From NCBI GenBank assembly GCA_910589045.1, contig CAJUSH010000013.1, positions 1 through 62,101 on the forward strand: a stretch of 62,101 nt of DNA, given 5' to 3'. The notes beneath the pieces were generated by a model. The model had not been told where the DNA came from. It ran no database searches and saw only the letters and a list, made by a program, of their open reading frames with translations. The position numbers were made by a program, and so were the translations under genes. Positions 24,135-32,147 of this stretch are shown here, one piece after another (the stretch's first letter is position 1; every line of letters begins with the position of its first letter). This stretch comes from an uncultured Eubacterium sp. (GTDB taxonomy: Bacteria; Bacillota_A; Clostridia; Lachnospirales; Lachnospiraceae).

Positions 24135-24206
24135 TTTGGTAACCGTTCAGCCAGGGAGATGGCGAAGCGAAGTTTCATGTCCGGGCTGCCCGCTAAAGGT
24201 CACGGC

Positions 24207-24294
24207 GTGAAACGTAACGAGTCAGGTTGCTTTTCACGGGGCAGGACTGCGCATTTACTGCGCAGTCCGTAAGAACATGATTCAGGTGTGAGGG
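24207..24294 (+). repeat. 88-nt structured intergenic repeat, copy 2
   Basis: Partner of 19127-19214. The outer stem is GTGAAA...TTTCAC; the inner arms GTAAC and GTTGC pair through one G-U. The second hairpin is perfect: GGACTGCGCA (24244-24253) with TGCGCAGTCC (24259-24268). It lies between topA and the codY promoter. The stretch 24135-24206 just before it holds no recognisable gene. Confidence 0.7.
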
Positions 24295-24321
24295 AATCGT
24301 TATAAAAAGCAGAACTTTTCG

Positions 24322-24350
24322 TTGAATTTTCAGATAAATGGGTGTATGAT
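24322..24350 (+). promoter_or_regulatory. codY promoter
   Basis: TTGAAT (24322-24327), 17-bp spacer, TATGAT (24345-24350), a good sigma-A promoter. The transcript would start near 24357, about 37 nt before the codY ATG. The -35 box and spacer overlap the CodY-box match at 24325-24339. Confidence 0.75.
24325..24339 (+). promoter_or_regulatory. CodY box (autoregulatory operator)
   Basis: AATTTTCAGATAAAT matches the CodY consensus AATTTTCWGAAAATT at 13 of 15 positions. It covers the end of the -35 and the first part of the spacer of the codY promoter, where bound CodY would exclude RNA polymerase. Negative autoregulation of codY is known in other Firmicutes; here it is inferred. Confidence 0.7.
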
Positions 24351-24393
24351 TTATATATATTCATTTTTTGTGCAGGAAAGGAACCGATTGGCT

Positions 24394-25176
24394 ATGAGCG
24401 TAGAGCTTTTGGACAAGACGAGAAAGATAGGCAAGCTGCTTCATAACAATAATTCATCCAAGGTTGTTTTTAACGATATCTGCGAGGTGCTGACCGATAT
24501 CCTCGACTCGAACATTCTCGTGATCAGCAAAAAGGGAAAGGTGCTGGGCATGAGCAGCGCACTGGATACACGTGTGTTGGGCGAGCTGGTTGCGGATGAG
24601 GTCGGCAGCTTTATCGACGGGATGCTCAACGAGCGACTGCTTGGGATTCTCTCGACAAAGGAGAATGTAAATCTGGAGACACTTGGCTTTCTGACGGATA
24701 TCAAAAGCTACTCCGCGATCATCGCCCCGATTGACATCGCAGGAGAGCGGCTGGGCACATTGTTTGTCTACCGCATGGAGCGAAGCTATGATATCGACGA
24801 TATTATCCTTACGGAGTATGGGACAACCGTAGTCGGCCTTGAGATGCTGCGCTCGGTGAATGAGGAGAGCGCCGAGGAGAGCCGTAAGATCCAGATTGTA
24901 AAATCCGCGATCTCTACGCTGTCCTTCTCGGAGCTGGAGGCGATTATACATATTTTTGACGAGCTCGGCGGCAGGGAGGGGATCCTTGTGGCCAGCAAGA
25001 TCGCAGACCGCGTGGGGATCACGAGATCCGTGATCGTGAATGCGCTGCGCAAGTTTGAGAGCGCGGGGGTCATCGAATCCCGTTCCTCCGGTATGCGGGG
25101 AACCTACATCAAGGTGCTCAACGACGTGGTATTCGATGAGCTTTCCCGGATCAAAAACGAGCAGCAGAAGCCATGA
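24394..25176 (+). CDS. codY: GTP- and branched-chain-amino-acid-sensing repressor CodY
   Basis: A 260-residue global nutritional repressor. N-terminal GAF domain (LLDKTRKIGKLLHN, LTDILDSNILVISKKGKVLG) and C-terminal winged helix-turn-helix (GILVASKIADRVGITRSVIVNALRKFESAGVIESRSSGMRGTYI, shown here in part as ADRVGITRSVIVNALRKF) match CodY along the whole length. ATG 24394 matches family N-termini (MSVELLDKTR); TTG 24388 is an alternative with better spacing to AGGAAAGG. It sits immediately before the flagellar operon, as in B. subtilis, where CodY directly represses fla/che. Confidence 0.95.
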   Translation: MSVELLDKTRKIGKLLHNNNSSKVVFNDICEVLTDILDSNILVISKKGKVLGMSSALDTRVLGELVADEVGSFIDGMLNERLLGILSTKENVNLETLGFLTDIKSYSAIIAPIDIAGERLGTLFVYRMERSYDIDDIILTEYGTTVVGLEMLRSVNEESAEESRKIQIVKSAISTLSFSELEAIIHIFDELGGREGILVASKIADRVGITRSVIVNALRKFESAGVIESRSSGMRGTYIKVLNDVVFDELSRIKNEQQKP

Positions 25177-25252
25177 GGCAGAAAATTAAAGGGCGCATGA
25201 CAACGGAATATATGGATGTGTCCATCTGTGCAAAAGGATTTGCGCGGAGAGT

Positions 25253-25297
25253 AAAAGGATTTACGATGCGATAAAGGGATGATGTAAATCCTTTTTT
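25253..25297 (+). terminator. codY terminator with duplicated 5' arm
   Basis: AAAAGGATTTAC (25253-25264) pairs with GTAAATCCTTTT (25284-25295), followed by T residues. A second copy of the 5' arm, AAAAGGATTT, lies at 25232-25241 and could compete for the same 3' arm. It separates codY from the flagellar promoter. Confidence 0.75.
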
Positions 25298-25339
25298 CAC
25301 GCCTATTGCGGTTTCGCGCATTAACGCAAAAAAGCGCTG

Positions 25340-25354
25340 TTTTTCCAGAAAATA
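25340..25354 (+). promoter_or_regulatory. Candidate CodY box upstream of flgB
   Basis: TTTTTCCAGAAAATA matches the CodY consensus at 11 of 15 positions, including the CAGAAAAT core. It is about 65 bp upstream of the flgB -35 box. A weak match alone, but the position agrees with known CodY control of fla/che. Confidence 0.4.
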
Positions 25355-25360
25355 GGGCAT

Positions 25361-25394
25361 ATCTTGTGTTTTATGTGACAAAAAAGTACAAGAT
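25361..25394. promoter_or_regulatory. Inverted repeat upstream of the fla/che promoter
   Basis: ATCTTGT (25361-25367) and ACAAGAT (25388-25394) form a dyad just upstream of the flgB promoter. It is followed by no T-run and is suitable as an operator for a dimeric regulator. No specific regulator is recognised. Confidence 0.35.
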
Positions 25395-25418
25395 TGTGTA
25401 AAAATCAAAAAAAAAGAC

Positions 25419-25446
25419 TTGTGTTTTTCGCGAAATAATGTATACT
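25419..25446 (+). promoter_or_regulatory. fla/che operon promoter
   Basis: TTGTGT (25419-25424), 16-bp spacer, TATACT (25441-25446). Expected start near 25453, about 63 nt before flgB. This is a sigma-A type; no sigma-D (TAAA-N15-GCCGATAA) match is seen. The rest of the 339-bp codY-flgB gap holds the terminator, the CodY-box candidate and the dyad, and no gene. Confidence 0.6.
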
Positions 25447-25515
25447 GTTATTTAGGAAAGATAGGAGCGGTGTGCATTTTTTGCGCAAAGCACATGGAAG
25501 AAGGGAGCAACGACG

Positions 25516-25920
25516 ATGATTCAAAGCAATGCTTATGACTATATCAATGTGCTGGATAAGGCATTGGACGCGAGTGATCTGCGAAAGACCGTGATCACGA
25601 ACAATCTGGCAAACATCAATACACCGGGCTACAAGCGCAGGGAGGTGGATTTCGAGAGCCTGCTTAAGCAGGAGCTGGAGCAGACAAAGTGGATTTCCCT
25701 GGACGAAAAGGTCAGCAACGTCCATCTGGACCATCTGAATGCGGGTGTACACTATGATATGGCTGCTTTCAGCTACAATTACCGGTTAGACGGGAATAAC
25801 GTGGATGTGGACACCGAAAACGTGGAGCTGGCTTCCGAGCAGCTTCGTTATCAGCTTCTTGCGGACAGTGTGACGCAGGAGTTTTCCAGGTTAAAGACCG
25901 CGATCGGATCCGGGCGTTAA
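25516..25920 (+). CDS. flgB: Flagellar proximal rod protein FlgB
   Basis: A 134-residue rod subunit exported through the basal body. The N-terminal heptad helix and signature NNLANINTPGYKRREVDF (residues about 34-51) and C-terminal helical pairing region (YQLLADSVTQEFSRLKTAI) are typical. Length is normal. ATG 25516 has GGGAG 8 bp upstream. First gene of the fla/che operon, followed by flgC. Confidence 0.95.
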   Translation: MIQSNAYDYINVLDKALDASDLRKTVITNNLANINTPGYKRREVDFESLLKQELEQTKWISLDEKVSNVHLDHLNAGVHYDMAAFSYNYRLDGNNVDVDTENVELASEQLRYQLLADSVTQEFSRLKTAIGSGR

Positions 25921-25981
25921 GCGCGGGTTATAGAAATTATTGTGGAGCGGATGAAACGAAAAAAGGACAGGAGGATTAGGA

Positions 25982-26425
25982 ATGGGACTGTTTCAATCAT
26001 TTAATATCAGTGCTTCCGGTATGACCGCAGAGCGGTTCCGGACGGATGTCATCGCACAGAATATCGCGAATGTGACGACGACCCGTACCGCGGACGGCAC
26101 GCCTTATCGGCGTAAGGTCGTAACCTTTGCGGAGAAGCGGCTGACCCCCTTTGACGAGATGCTGAACCGTCAGCGCTACAGCTATAAGGGCGACGGTGTG
26201 AAGGTGACCTCGGTGCAGGAGGATACGACGAGTGATTATATTATGGAGTATGATCCGGCGCATCCGGATGCGGATGAGAACGGCTATGTTTCATACCCGA
26301 ACGTAAACATTGTGACGGAGATGACGAACCTGATTGACGCGAGCCGGGGCTATGAAGCGAATGCGACAGCATTTGAGGCAAGCAAGGCAATTGTGCAGGC
26401 AGGTATCGGAATCGGCCAGGGCTAA
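25982..26425 (+). CDS. flgC: Flagellar rod protein FlgC
   Basis: A 147-residue proximal rod protein. N-terminal SASGMTAERFRTDVIAQNIANV and C-terminal NIVTEMTNLIDASRGYEANATAFEASK are the conserved rod/hook terminal helices that pair in the assembled rod. ATG 25982 follows AGGAGGATTAGG. It lies 61 bp after flgB and 13 bp before fliE. Confidence 0.95.
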   Translation: MGLFQSFNISASGMTAERFRTDVIAQNIANVTTTRTADGTPYRRKVVTFAEKRLTPFDEMLNRQRYSYKGDGVKVTSVQEDTTSDYIMEYDPAHPDADENGYVSYPNVNIVTEMTNLIDASRGYEANATAFEASKAIVQAGIGIGQG

Positions 26426-26438
26426 GGAGGCGTGAGCA

Positions 26439-26747
26439 GTGGATATATCAATGATACAGGGCATACAGCAGACTGACTACATATCTCAGGCGCTCGGGCA
26501 GGAGGAGACTGCGCGGACCGGAGGCTTTGATTCTGTCTTTGCGTCTGCCTTAAATATGCTCAAGGAGACGAGTGACCTGCAGAACAAGGCAGAGGAGATG
26601 GAGATTCAGTTTGCACTGGGAGAGGCGGACAATGCGCACGATCTCCAGATCGCACAGCAGAAGGCGAATATGGCGCTTTCCTATACGGTAGCGGTGCGGG
26701 ATAAAGTTTTAGAGGCGTATAACAGTATTATGAATATGCAGATGTAA
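26439..26747 (+). CDS. fliE: Flagellar hook-basal body protein FliE
   Basis: A 102-residue adaptor linking the MS ring to the rod. The C-terminal part (ALGEADNAHDLQIAQQKANM, then AVRDKVLEAYNSIMNMQM) is the FliE signature. The start is GTG at 26439, chosen because AAGGAGG lies exactly 8 bp upstream; the next ATG (26451) is too far. FliE is the first substrate of the export gate. Confidence 0.92.
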   Translation: MDISMIQGIQQTDYISQALGQEETARTGGFDSVFASALNMLKETSDLQNKAEEMEIQFALGEADNAHDLQIAQQKANMALSYTVAVRDKVLEAYNSIMNMQM

Positions 26748-26773
26748 TGTTACATAAGGGAGATTGGTGAGTC

Positions 26774-28372
26774 ATGCAGCAACGGTTACAACAGCTCTGG
26801 GAGAGAATCCTGGACTGGTGGAAAAAATTCAATCGGAAACAGCAGATCCTCGTTGTCAGTATAGCTGCGGTGGTGGTGATTGCGATTGCGCTCTTGGCGT
26901 TTGTAATGACAAGGCCGACGATGATTGAGCTGACGACCTGCGAAGATACAAAGCAGGCGGGGGAAGTGAAGCAGCTTTTGACGGATAATGAGATCGATTA
27001 TGAGGTCAGCGATAACGGGCTTGTGTTCACGATCAATAAAAAGGATGAAGCAAATGCGCGGATTTTGCTTGGCTCCAACAGCATCCCGCAGAGCGGGTTT
27101 ACGATCAACGATGCTTTGAACGGCAGCTTTACGACGACCGAGCAGGATAAGGACCGCCGCTATCAGGTATATTTGGAGGATAAGCTGGCGACGACCATCG
27201 AGAGTCTTTCAAACGTAAAGAGCGCGGAGATTATGATGAACCTTCCCACGGATGATGGGACGCTCATCGCAAAGCAGGAGCCGGCTTACGCGACGGTTGT
27301 CCTTGAGCTTGACGGCGAGATGGAAGAGGAGCAGGCGGCGGGGCTGGCGCGCCTTGTGGCGACGGCGCTTGGAAACGACAGCACGGAAAATATCACGATT
27401 ATGGACACCGCGAATAATACCCTGTTTGCGGGCGGGGACGAGATGTCGTTCTCCGGTATGGCCAGCTCACAGCTTACGCTGCTCCAGAAATACGAGCAGT
27501 TTTTCAAAAACCGTGTGAAGGAGGTTATGATCGGCACCGAGCTGTATAGTAATGTAGAAGTCGGTTTAAATCTTGACATGGATTTTTCCAATGTCGAGGA
27601 GACGAGCCGCGAGTTTTCCGATCCCGAGGGGTCGGAAGGATTTGTCCAGAGCTCCAGGGACTATTCGTCCGAGGCGCAGGGAGGTGCTGCGGCGATCCCC
27701 GGAACGGATGCCAACGATGATGATTCCTATGTGATGCAGGATGGAGATATCACATCCTCGTCCGTGACGGATTCTCAGAGAAACTATCTGCACAATGAGA
27801 CGCTGCGCAAGACGACCGGCGGTTCGGGAACGATCAACTACGATTCGTCCTCGGTATCCCTTGTTGCCACGACCTATGTGACCTACAATGAGGATAATAT
27901 GCGGGAGAGGGGGCTGCTTGAGGATACGACTTTTGAGGAGTTTAAGGCGGACAATTCCGCACGGGTGCGTACGGAGGTAGACGAGGACTTTTACCAGGTT
28001 GTCGCAAATGCAACCGGCTTCCCCGTGGAGAATATTTCCATTATCTCTTACGAGGTTCCCGTATTCCAGTATTCTTCCGGAAGCGGGCGGACGGCGGCGG
28101 ATTATTTCCAGATTCTGCTCGCGGTGCTCATCTTTGCACTGCTGGGCTATGTCGTATTCCGCAGCACCAGGAAGGAACAGGTGCAGGAGCTGGAGCCGGA
28201 GCTTTCCGTGGAGTCGCTTTTGGCGTCCACGCGGGAGCCGGAGAGCGATATGGAGGATATTTCCTATTCGGAGAAATCTGAGGCACGAATGCTCATCGAA
28301 CGCTTTGTGGATGAAAAACCGGAGGCGGTGGCATCCCTGCTGCGCAACTGGCTGAATGAGGACTGGGATTAA
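26774..28372 (+). CDS. fliF: Flagellar MS-ring protein FliF
   Basis: A 532-residue inner-membrane ring protein. Two membrane helices (about residues 25-46 and 441-460) flank the periplasmic ring-building domains, which include NSIPQSGFTINDAL, DKDRRYQVYLEDKLATTIESL and VKSAEIMMNLP. The cytoplasmic C-terminus ends with VASLLRNWLNEDWD, the conserved FliG-binding tail. Normal length. fliG follows 34 bp downstream. Confidence 0.95.
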   Translation: MQQRLQQLWERILDWWKKFNRKQQILVVSIAAVVVIAIALLAFVMTRPTMIELTTCEDTKQAGEVKQLLTDNEIDYEVSDNGLVFTINKKDEANARILLGSNSIPQSGFTINDALNGSFTTTEQDKDRRYQVYLEDKLATTIESLSNVKSAEIMMNLPTDDGTLIAKQEPAYATVVLELDGEMEEEQAAGLARLVATALGNDSTENITIMDTANNTLFAGGDEMSFSGMASSQLTLLQKYEQFFKNRVKEVMIGTELYSNVEVGLNLDMDFSNVEETSREFSDPEGSEGFVQSSRDYSSEAQGGAAAIPGTDANDDDSYVMQDGDITSSSVTDSQRNYLHNETLRKTTGGSGTINYDSSSVSLVATTYVTYNEDNMRERGLLEDTTFEEFKADNSARVRTEVDEDFYQVVANATGFPVENISIISYEVPVFQYSSGSGRTAADYFQILLAVLIFALLGYVVFRSTRKEQVQELEPELSVESLLASTREPESDMEDISYSEKSEARMLIERFVDEKPEAVASLLRNWLNEDWD

Positions 28373-28406
28373 AAAATAAAATGATGCGATTGGGAGATTA
28401 AGGTTC

Positions 28407-29414
28407 ATGGCGAATGAAGAATACTCTGGAGTCCAGAAGGCGGCGATCCTTTTGATTGCTCTGGGACCGGAAAAATCAGCGAATATATTTAAACATCTGA
28501 AAGAGGATGAAATCGAAGAGCTTACCCTGGAAATCGCGAATACGCGGAGTGTATCGCCGCAGACCAAGGAAGAAATTTTGGAGGAGTTCTATCAGGTGTG
28601 CCTGGCACAGCAGTATATCGCGGAGGGTGGTATCGGATATGCGAAGGAGCTGCTTGACAAGGCATTGGGCGAGGAGCAGGCGCAGGCGGTGATCACAAAG
28701 CTGACGGCGTCTCTGCAGGTGCGTCCTTTCGAGTTTGTGCGAAAGACCGATCCTTCACAGGTGCTGAACTTTATTCAGGACGAACATCCGCAGACGATTG
28801 CTATGATTTTGTCGTATCTGTCCTCCAATCAGGCATCCATGATTCTGGGTGCATTGGCACCGGAAAAGCAGGCGGACGTGGCAAAGCGTATCGCGATGAT
28901 GGACCGTACTTCGCCGGATGTAATCAAGGAGGTGGAGAGCGTGCTGGAGCGCAAGCTTGCATCCCTGGCAAATCAAGACTACACGATTGTCGGCGGTGTG
29001 GATGCGATCGTAAATATTTTAAATACCGTAGACCGCGGGACAGAGAAGCATATCATGGAATCTCTGGAGATCGACGAGCCGGAGCTGGCAGACGAGATCC
29101 GCAAAAAGATGTTCGTATTCGAGGATATCCTGCTTCTGGACGACCGTGCGATCCAGCGTGTGCTGCGTGATGTAGACAACAACGACCTGGAGGTTGCGCT
29201 GAAGGGTGCAAACGAGGAGGTCAAGGGTGTAATCTTGAAAAACCTCTCCAAACGACTTGCTTCTATGATCGAGGAGGATATCGAGTTCATGGGACCGGTT
29301 CGTATGAAGGATGTGGAGGAAGCGCAGCAGAAGATTGTTGCTGTGATCCGTAAGCTTGAGGATTCCGCCGAGATTGTCATTTCAAGAGGCGGAGGTGACG
29401 AGGTAATTGTCTAA
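28407..29414 (+). CDS. fliG: Flagellar motor switch protein FliG
   Basis: A 335-residue rotor protein that couples stator force to the C ring. N-domain (SGVQKAAILLIALGPEKSANIF), middle-domain EHPQTIAMILSYL, hinge, and C-terminal charged torque helix region (MFVFEDILLLDDRAIQRVLRD) are all present. B. subtilis FliG is 338 residues. The stop overlaps the TTG start of fliH. Confidence 0.96.
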   Translation: MANEEYSGVQKAAILLIALGPEKSANIFKHLKEDEIEELTLEIANTRSVSPQTKEEILEEFYQVCLAQQYIAEGGIGYAKELLDKALGEEQAQAVITKLTASLQVRPFEFVRKTDPSQVLNFIQDEHPQTIAMILSYLSSNQASMILGALAPEKQADVAKRIAMMDRTSPDVIKEVESVLERKLASLANQDYTIVGGVDAIVNILNTVDRGTEKHIMESLEIDEPELADEIRKKMFVFEDILLLDDRAIQRVLRDVDNNDLEVALKGANEEVKGVILKNLSKRLASMIEEDIEFMGPVRMKDVEEAQQKIVAVIRKLEDSAEIVISRGGGDEVIV

Positions 29415-30270
29415 TTTTTACCGAAATAACTATGTAATCAACGGCGATCGTGTCAGTCGCGTCATTGACACGAACGAGATGATCGCCGAGCGGATGCAGG
29501 CCATCGAAAAGGCGCAGCGACAGGCAAGGCGCGAGGAGCTGCTACGTCAGCGCAGGGAAGCGATGGAGGCCGCCGGCGAGGACGGCGAGATCGAGTTTAC
29601 CGAAGGTCTGTTTGCGGAGAATTTGGATCTGGAGCCGGAACCGGAGCCCGAGGAGCCGGAAGTGGATTATGTGGCTCAGGCGAAGGAGGAGGCGGCGCAG
29701 CTTTTAGCAGAGGCCGGGGAGCGTGCGAATGAGATGCACGATCAGGCGGTTTTCGAGGCGCAGCAGCTGCGGGAGACGGCCCAAAAGGAGGGCTACGCGG
29801 CTGGCTATGAGGAGGCACAGCAAAAAGCACAGGCCGAGCTGGATCAGGAACGGGCACGGCTTGAGGCGCTTGAGCAGCATTTGCGGGAGGAACACGCTGC
29901 CGCCCTTGCCGGGCTTGAGCCAAAGCTTCTTGATACGGTACTTCATGTGTTTGACGAGGTATTTCGGATTCAGTTTTCCGATAAAAGGGAGATGCTTCTG
30001 CAGCTTGTCATGAACGCGATGCGTGGTATCCGTGAGACAAAGCAGTATAAGATTCGCGTGTGTGAGGATGAGGTCGCTTTTCTCCGGGAGAAAAAGGGCG
30101 TGCTGCAGGAAAAGGTCGGTGAGGATGTGTCTATTGAGATCGTGATGGATCCGGAGCTTTCAAAGAGCCAGTGTATCATCGACGCGGATTCGGGCGTGTA
30201 TGATTGCAGTCTGGATGTGGAACTGGATAATCTGGTTCGGGATTTGAAGAGCCTTTGCGTAAGACCTTGA
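29407..30270 (+). CDS. fliH: Flagellar assembly protein FliH
   Basis: A 287-residue regulator of the export ATPase. Long acidic/Ala-rich coiled coil (residues about 30-170, with EPEPEPEEPEVD and repeated QKAQAEL) followed by a FliH/V-ATPase-E-like globular C-domain (LLDTVLHVFDEVFRIQF...). Start TTG 29407 overlaps the end of fliG and is served by GAGG in gacgagg. Sequence is weakly conserved in the family, but the place between fliG and fliI makes it secure. Confidence 0.88.
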   Translation: MSNFYRNNYVINGDRVSRVIDTNEMIAERMQAIEKAQRQARREELLRQRREAMEAAGEDGEIEFTEGLFAENLDLEPEPEPEEPEVDYVAQAKEEAAQLLAEAGERANEMHDQAVFEAQQLRETAQKEGYAAGYEEAQQKAQAELDQERARLEALEQHLREEHAAALAGLEPKLLDTVLHVFDEVFRIQFSDKREMLLQLVMNAMRGIRETKQYKIRVCEDEVAFLREKKGVLQEKVGEDVSIEIVMDPELSKSQCIIDADSGVYDCSLDVELDNLVRDLKSLCVRP

Positions 30271-30298
30271 AGAGCAGAGGACGAGGAGATCACTGGGG

Positions 30299-31618
30299 AT
30301 GGATTTACAGGTTGATGTAAGCAAATACTTACAGGTTTTAGACCATATCTTTTATAATTGTTTTGGAAAAGTGGCAAAGGTTGTTGGCTTGACGGTGGAA
30401 TCAATTGGGCCGGAGGCAAAGCTGAACGATCTTTGCCGTATTATTGTTGACCGGGAGGCAGGTACCTTCGTCATGGCGGAGGTCGTGGGCTTTCATGAGA
30501 ACCGGCTGCTTCTCATGCCCTATGAGAGCATGGACGGTATCGGTGTCGGATGCATCGTGGAGAACACGGGACGTCCTTTAAGCATCGGTGTCGGCGACGA
30601 GCTTCTGGGGCATACACTGGACGGTCTTGGCCGGCCTACCGATTTTGACGGGGAGATCCTTCTGCCGACACAGTATCCGGTGGAATGCCTGCCGCCAGAT
30701 CCGATGAAGCGAAAAATTATTGACCAGGTGCTTCCTCTGGGTGTGAAGGCGGTGGACGGACTGCTCACCGTGGGCAGGGGACAGCGTATCGGCATTTTCG
30801 CCGGCTCCGGTGTGGGAAAAAGTACGCTGATGGGTATGTTTGCCCGCAATACAAAGGCGGATATCAATGTGATCGCCCTGATCGGGGAGCGAGGCAGGGA
30901 GGTGCGGGAGTTCATTGAGCGCGACCTTGGCGCCGAGGGTATGGCTCGCTCCGTGGTGGTGGTCGCCACCTCTGACAAGCCTGCGCTGATTCGAAAAAAA
31001 GCGGCGATGACCGCCACTGCCATAGCGGAATATTTCAGGGATCAGGGCAGGGATGTCCTGCTTATGATGGATTCACTGACCCGTTTTTCCATGGCGCAGC
31101 GTGAGATCGGGCTGGCGTCAGGGGAGCCGCCGGTAACGAGGGGATATCCTCCCAGCGTGTACGCGGAGCTTCCGAAGCTTTTGGAGCGCGCGGGAACATC
31201 ACAGGCAGGCTCCATTACGGGACTCTACACGGTGCTGGTGGACGGCGATGATTTTAACGAGCCGATCACCGATACCGCCCGCGGTATTCTGGACGGGCAT
31301 ATTGTGCTGAATCGAAAGCTGGCACAGAAAAATCATTACCCTGCCATTGACGTCCTGGCGAGTATTTCCCGTGTCATGAGTTCGATTATCACTGACGAGC
31401 AAAAAGCGGTTTCCGGAAAGCTGAAAAATGTTCTGGCGACCTATTCCGAGGCGGAGGATCTGATTAACATCGGCGCATATAAGAGCGGCAGCAATCCGGA
31501 GATTGATTTTGCCATTGCAAAAAACAAAGCGGTGAATGCCTATCTTTTGCAGCGGACAGACGAGAAGTATGAGTTTGAACAGGAGATCGAGCTGCTCAAG
31601 GGTATTTTTGAGTCTTAA
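30299..31618 (+). CDS. fliI: Flagellum-specific export ATPase FliI
   Basis: A 439-residue F1-beta-like ATPase. Walker A GIFAGSGVGKSTLMG (about residue 163), Walker B DVLLMMDSLTRFSMAQREIGLA (seen as VLLMMDSLTR), and the family motifs GERGREVREF and GEPPVTRGYPPSVYAELP. Length is typical. It forms a hexamer under the export gate with FliH and FliJ, encoded on either side. Confidence 0.96.
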   Translation: MDLQVDVSKYLQVLDHIFYNCFGKVAKVVGLTVESIGPEAKLNDLCRIIVDREAGTFVMAEVVGFHENRLLLMPYESMDGIGVGCIVENTGRPLSIGVGDELLGHTLDGLGRPTDFDGEILLPTQYPVECLPPDPMKRKIIDQVLPLGVKAVDGLLTVGRGQRIGIFAGSGVGKSTLMGMFARNTKADINVIALIGERGREVREFIERDLGAEGMARSVVVVATSDKPALIRKKAAMTATAIAEYFRDQGRDVLLMMDSLTRFSMAQREIGLASGEPPVTRGYPPSVYAELPKLLERAGTSQAGSITGLYTVLVDGDDFNEPITDTARGILDGHIVLNRKLAQKNHYPAIDVLASISRVMSSIITDEQKAVSGKLKNVLATYSEAEDLINIGAYKSGSNPEIDFAIAKNKAVNAYLLQRTDEKYEFEQEIELLKGIFES

Positions 31619-31645
31619 TGGTTTTTATTTTTCGGAGTAAGGAAT

Positions 31646-32101
31646 ATGGCAAAATTTGCATACCGGATGCAGAGCATCCTGGATATTAAATATAAGCTGG
31701 AGGAGCAGGAGCGGATCGCCTACAGCATAGCGAGCCAGCGCTTAGCACAGGAAAACGAAAAGCTGCAGCAGCTGATGCTGCGGCGCATCGGCTATGAAAA
31801 AAAGGCGGCAGAGCTTGCACTCGGGACGATTGACGTCTTGAAGATACGGGAAAACAAGCGCGCCATCGATACGATGAAGTCGCTCATCCGTGACCAGATC
31901 ATACAGGTTCACGCGGCGGAGAAAAATCTGGAGCTGGCCAGAAAGCGCTTAAATGCCGTTATGGTAGAGCGCAAGTCGCATGAAAAGCTGCGGGAAAAGG
32001 CATTTGAGCAGTTTAAGCTTGAGCTTGCCGCTGAGGAGGCAAAGGAGATCGATCAGCTTGTGAGCTTTACCTATCATGATCGGATACAGCAGGATGCGTG
32101 A
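31646..32101 (+). CDS. fliJ: Flagellar export chaperone FliJ
   Basis: A 151-residue, almost entirely coiled-coil protein beginning AKFAYRMQSILDIKYKLEEQE, the FliJ start. It forms the central stalk of the FliI hexamer. ATG 31646 has AAGGA upstream (cggagtaaggaat). 27 bp after fliI. Confidence 0.9.
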   Translation: MAKFAYRMQSILDIKYKLEEQERIAYSIASQRLAQENEKLQQLMLRRIGYEKKAAELALGTIDVLKIRENKRAIDTMKSLIRDQIIQVHAAEKNLELARKRLNAVMVERKSHEKLREKAFEQFKLELAAEEAKEIDQLVSFTYHDRIQQDA

Positions 32102-32147
32102 AACGAAGGGTATCCGGCGGTTATAAAAAATAAAGGTGGTGTGTTTC

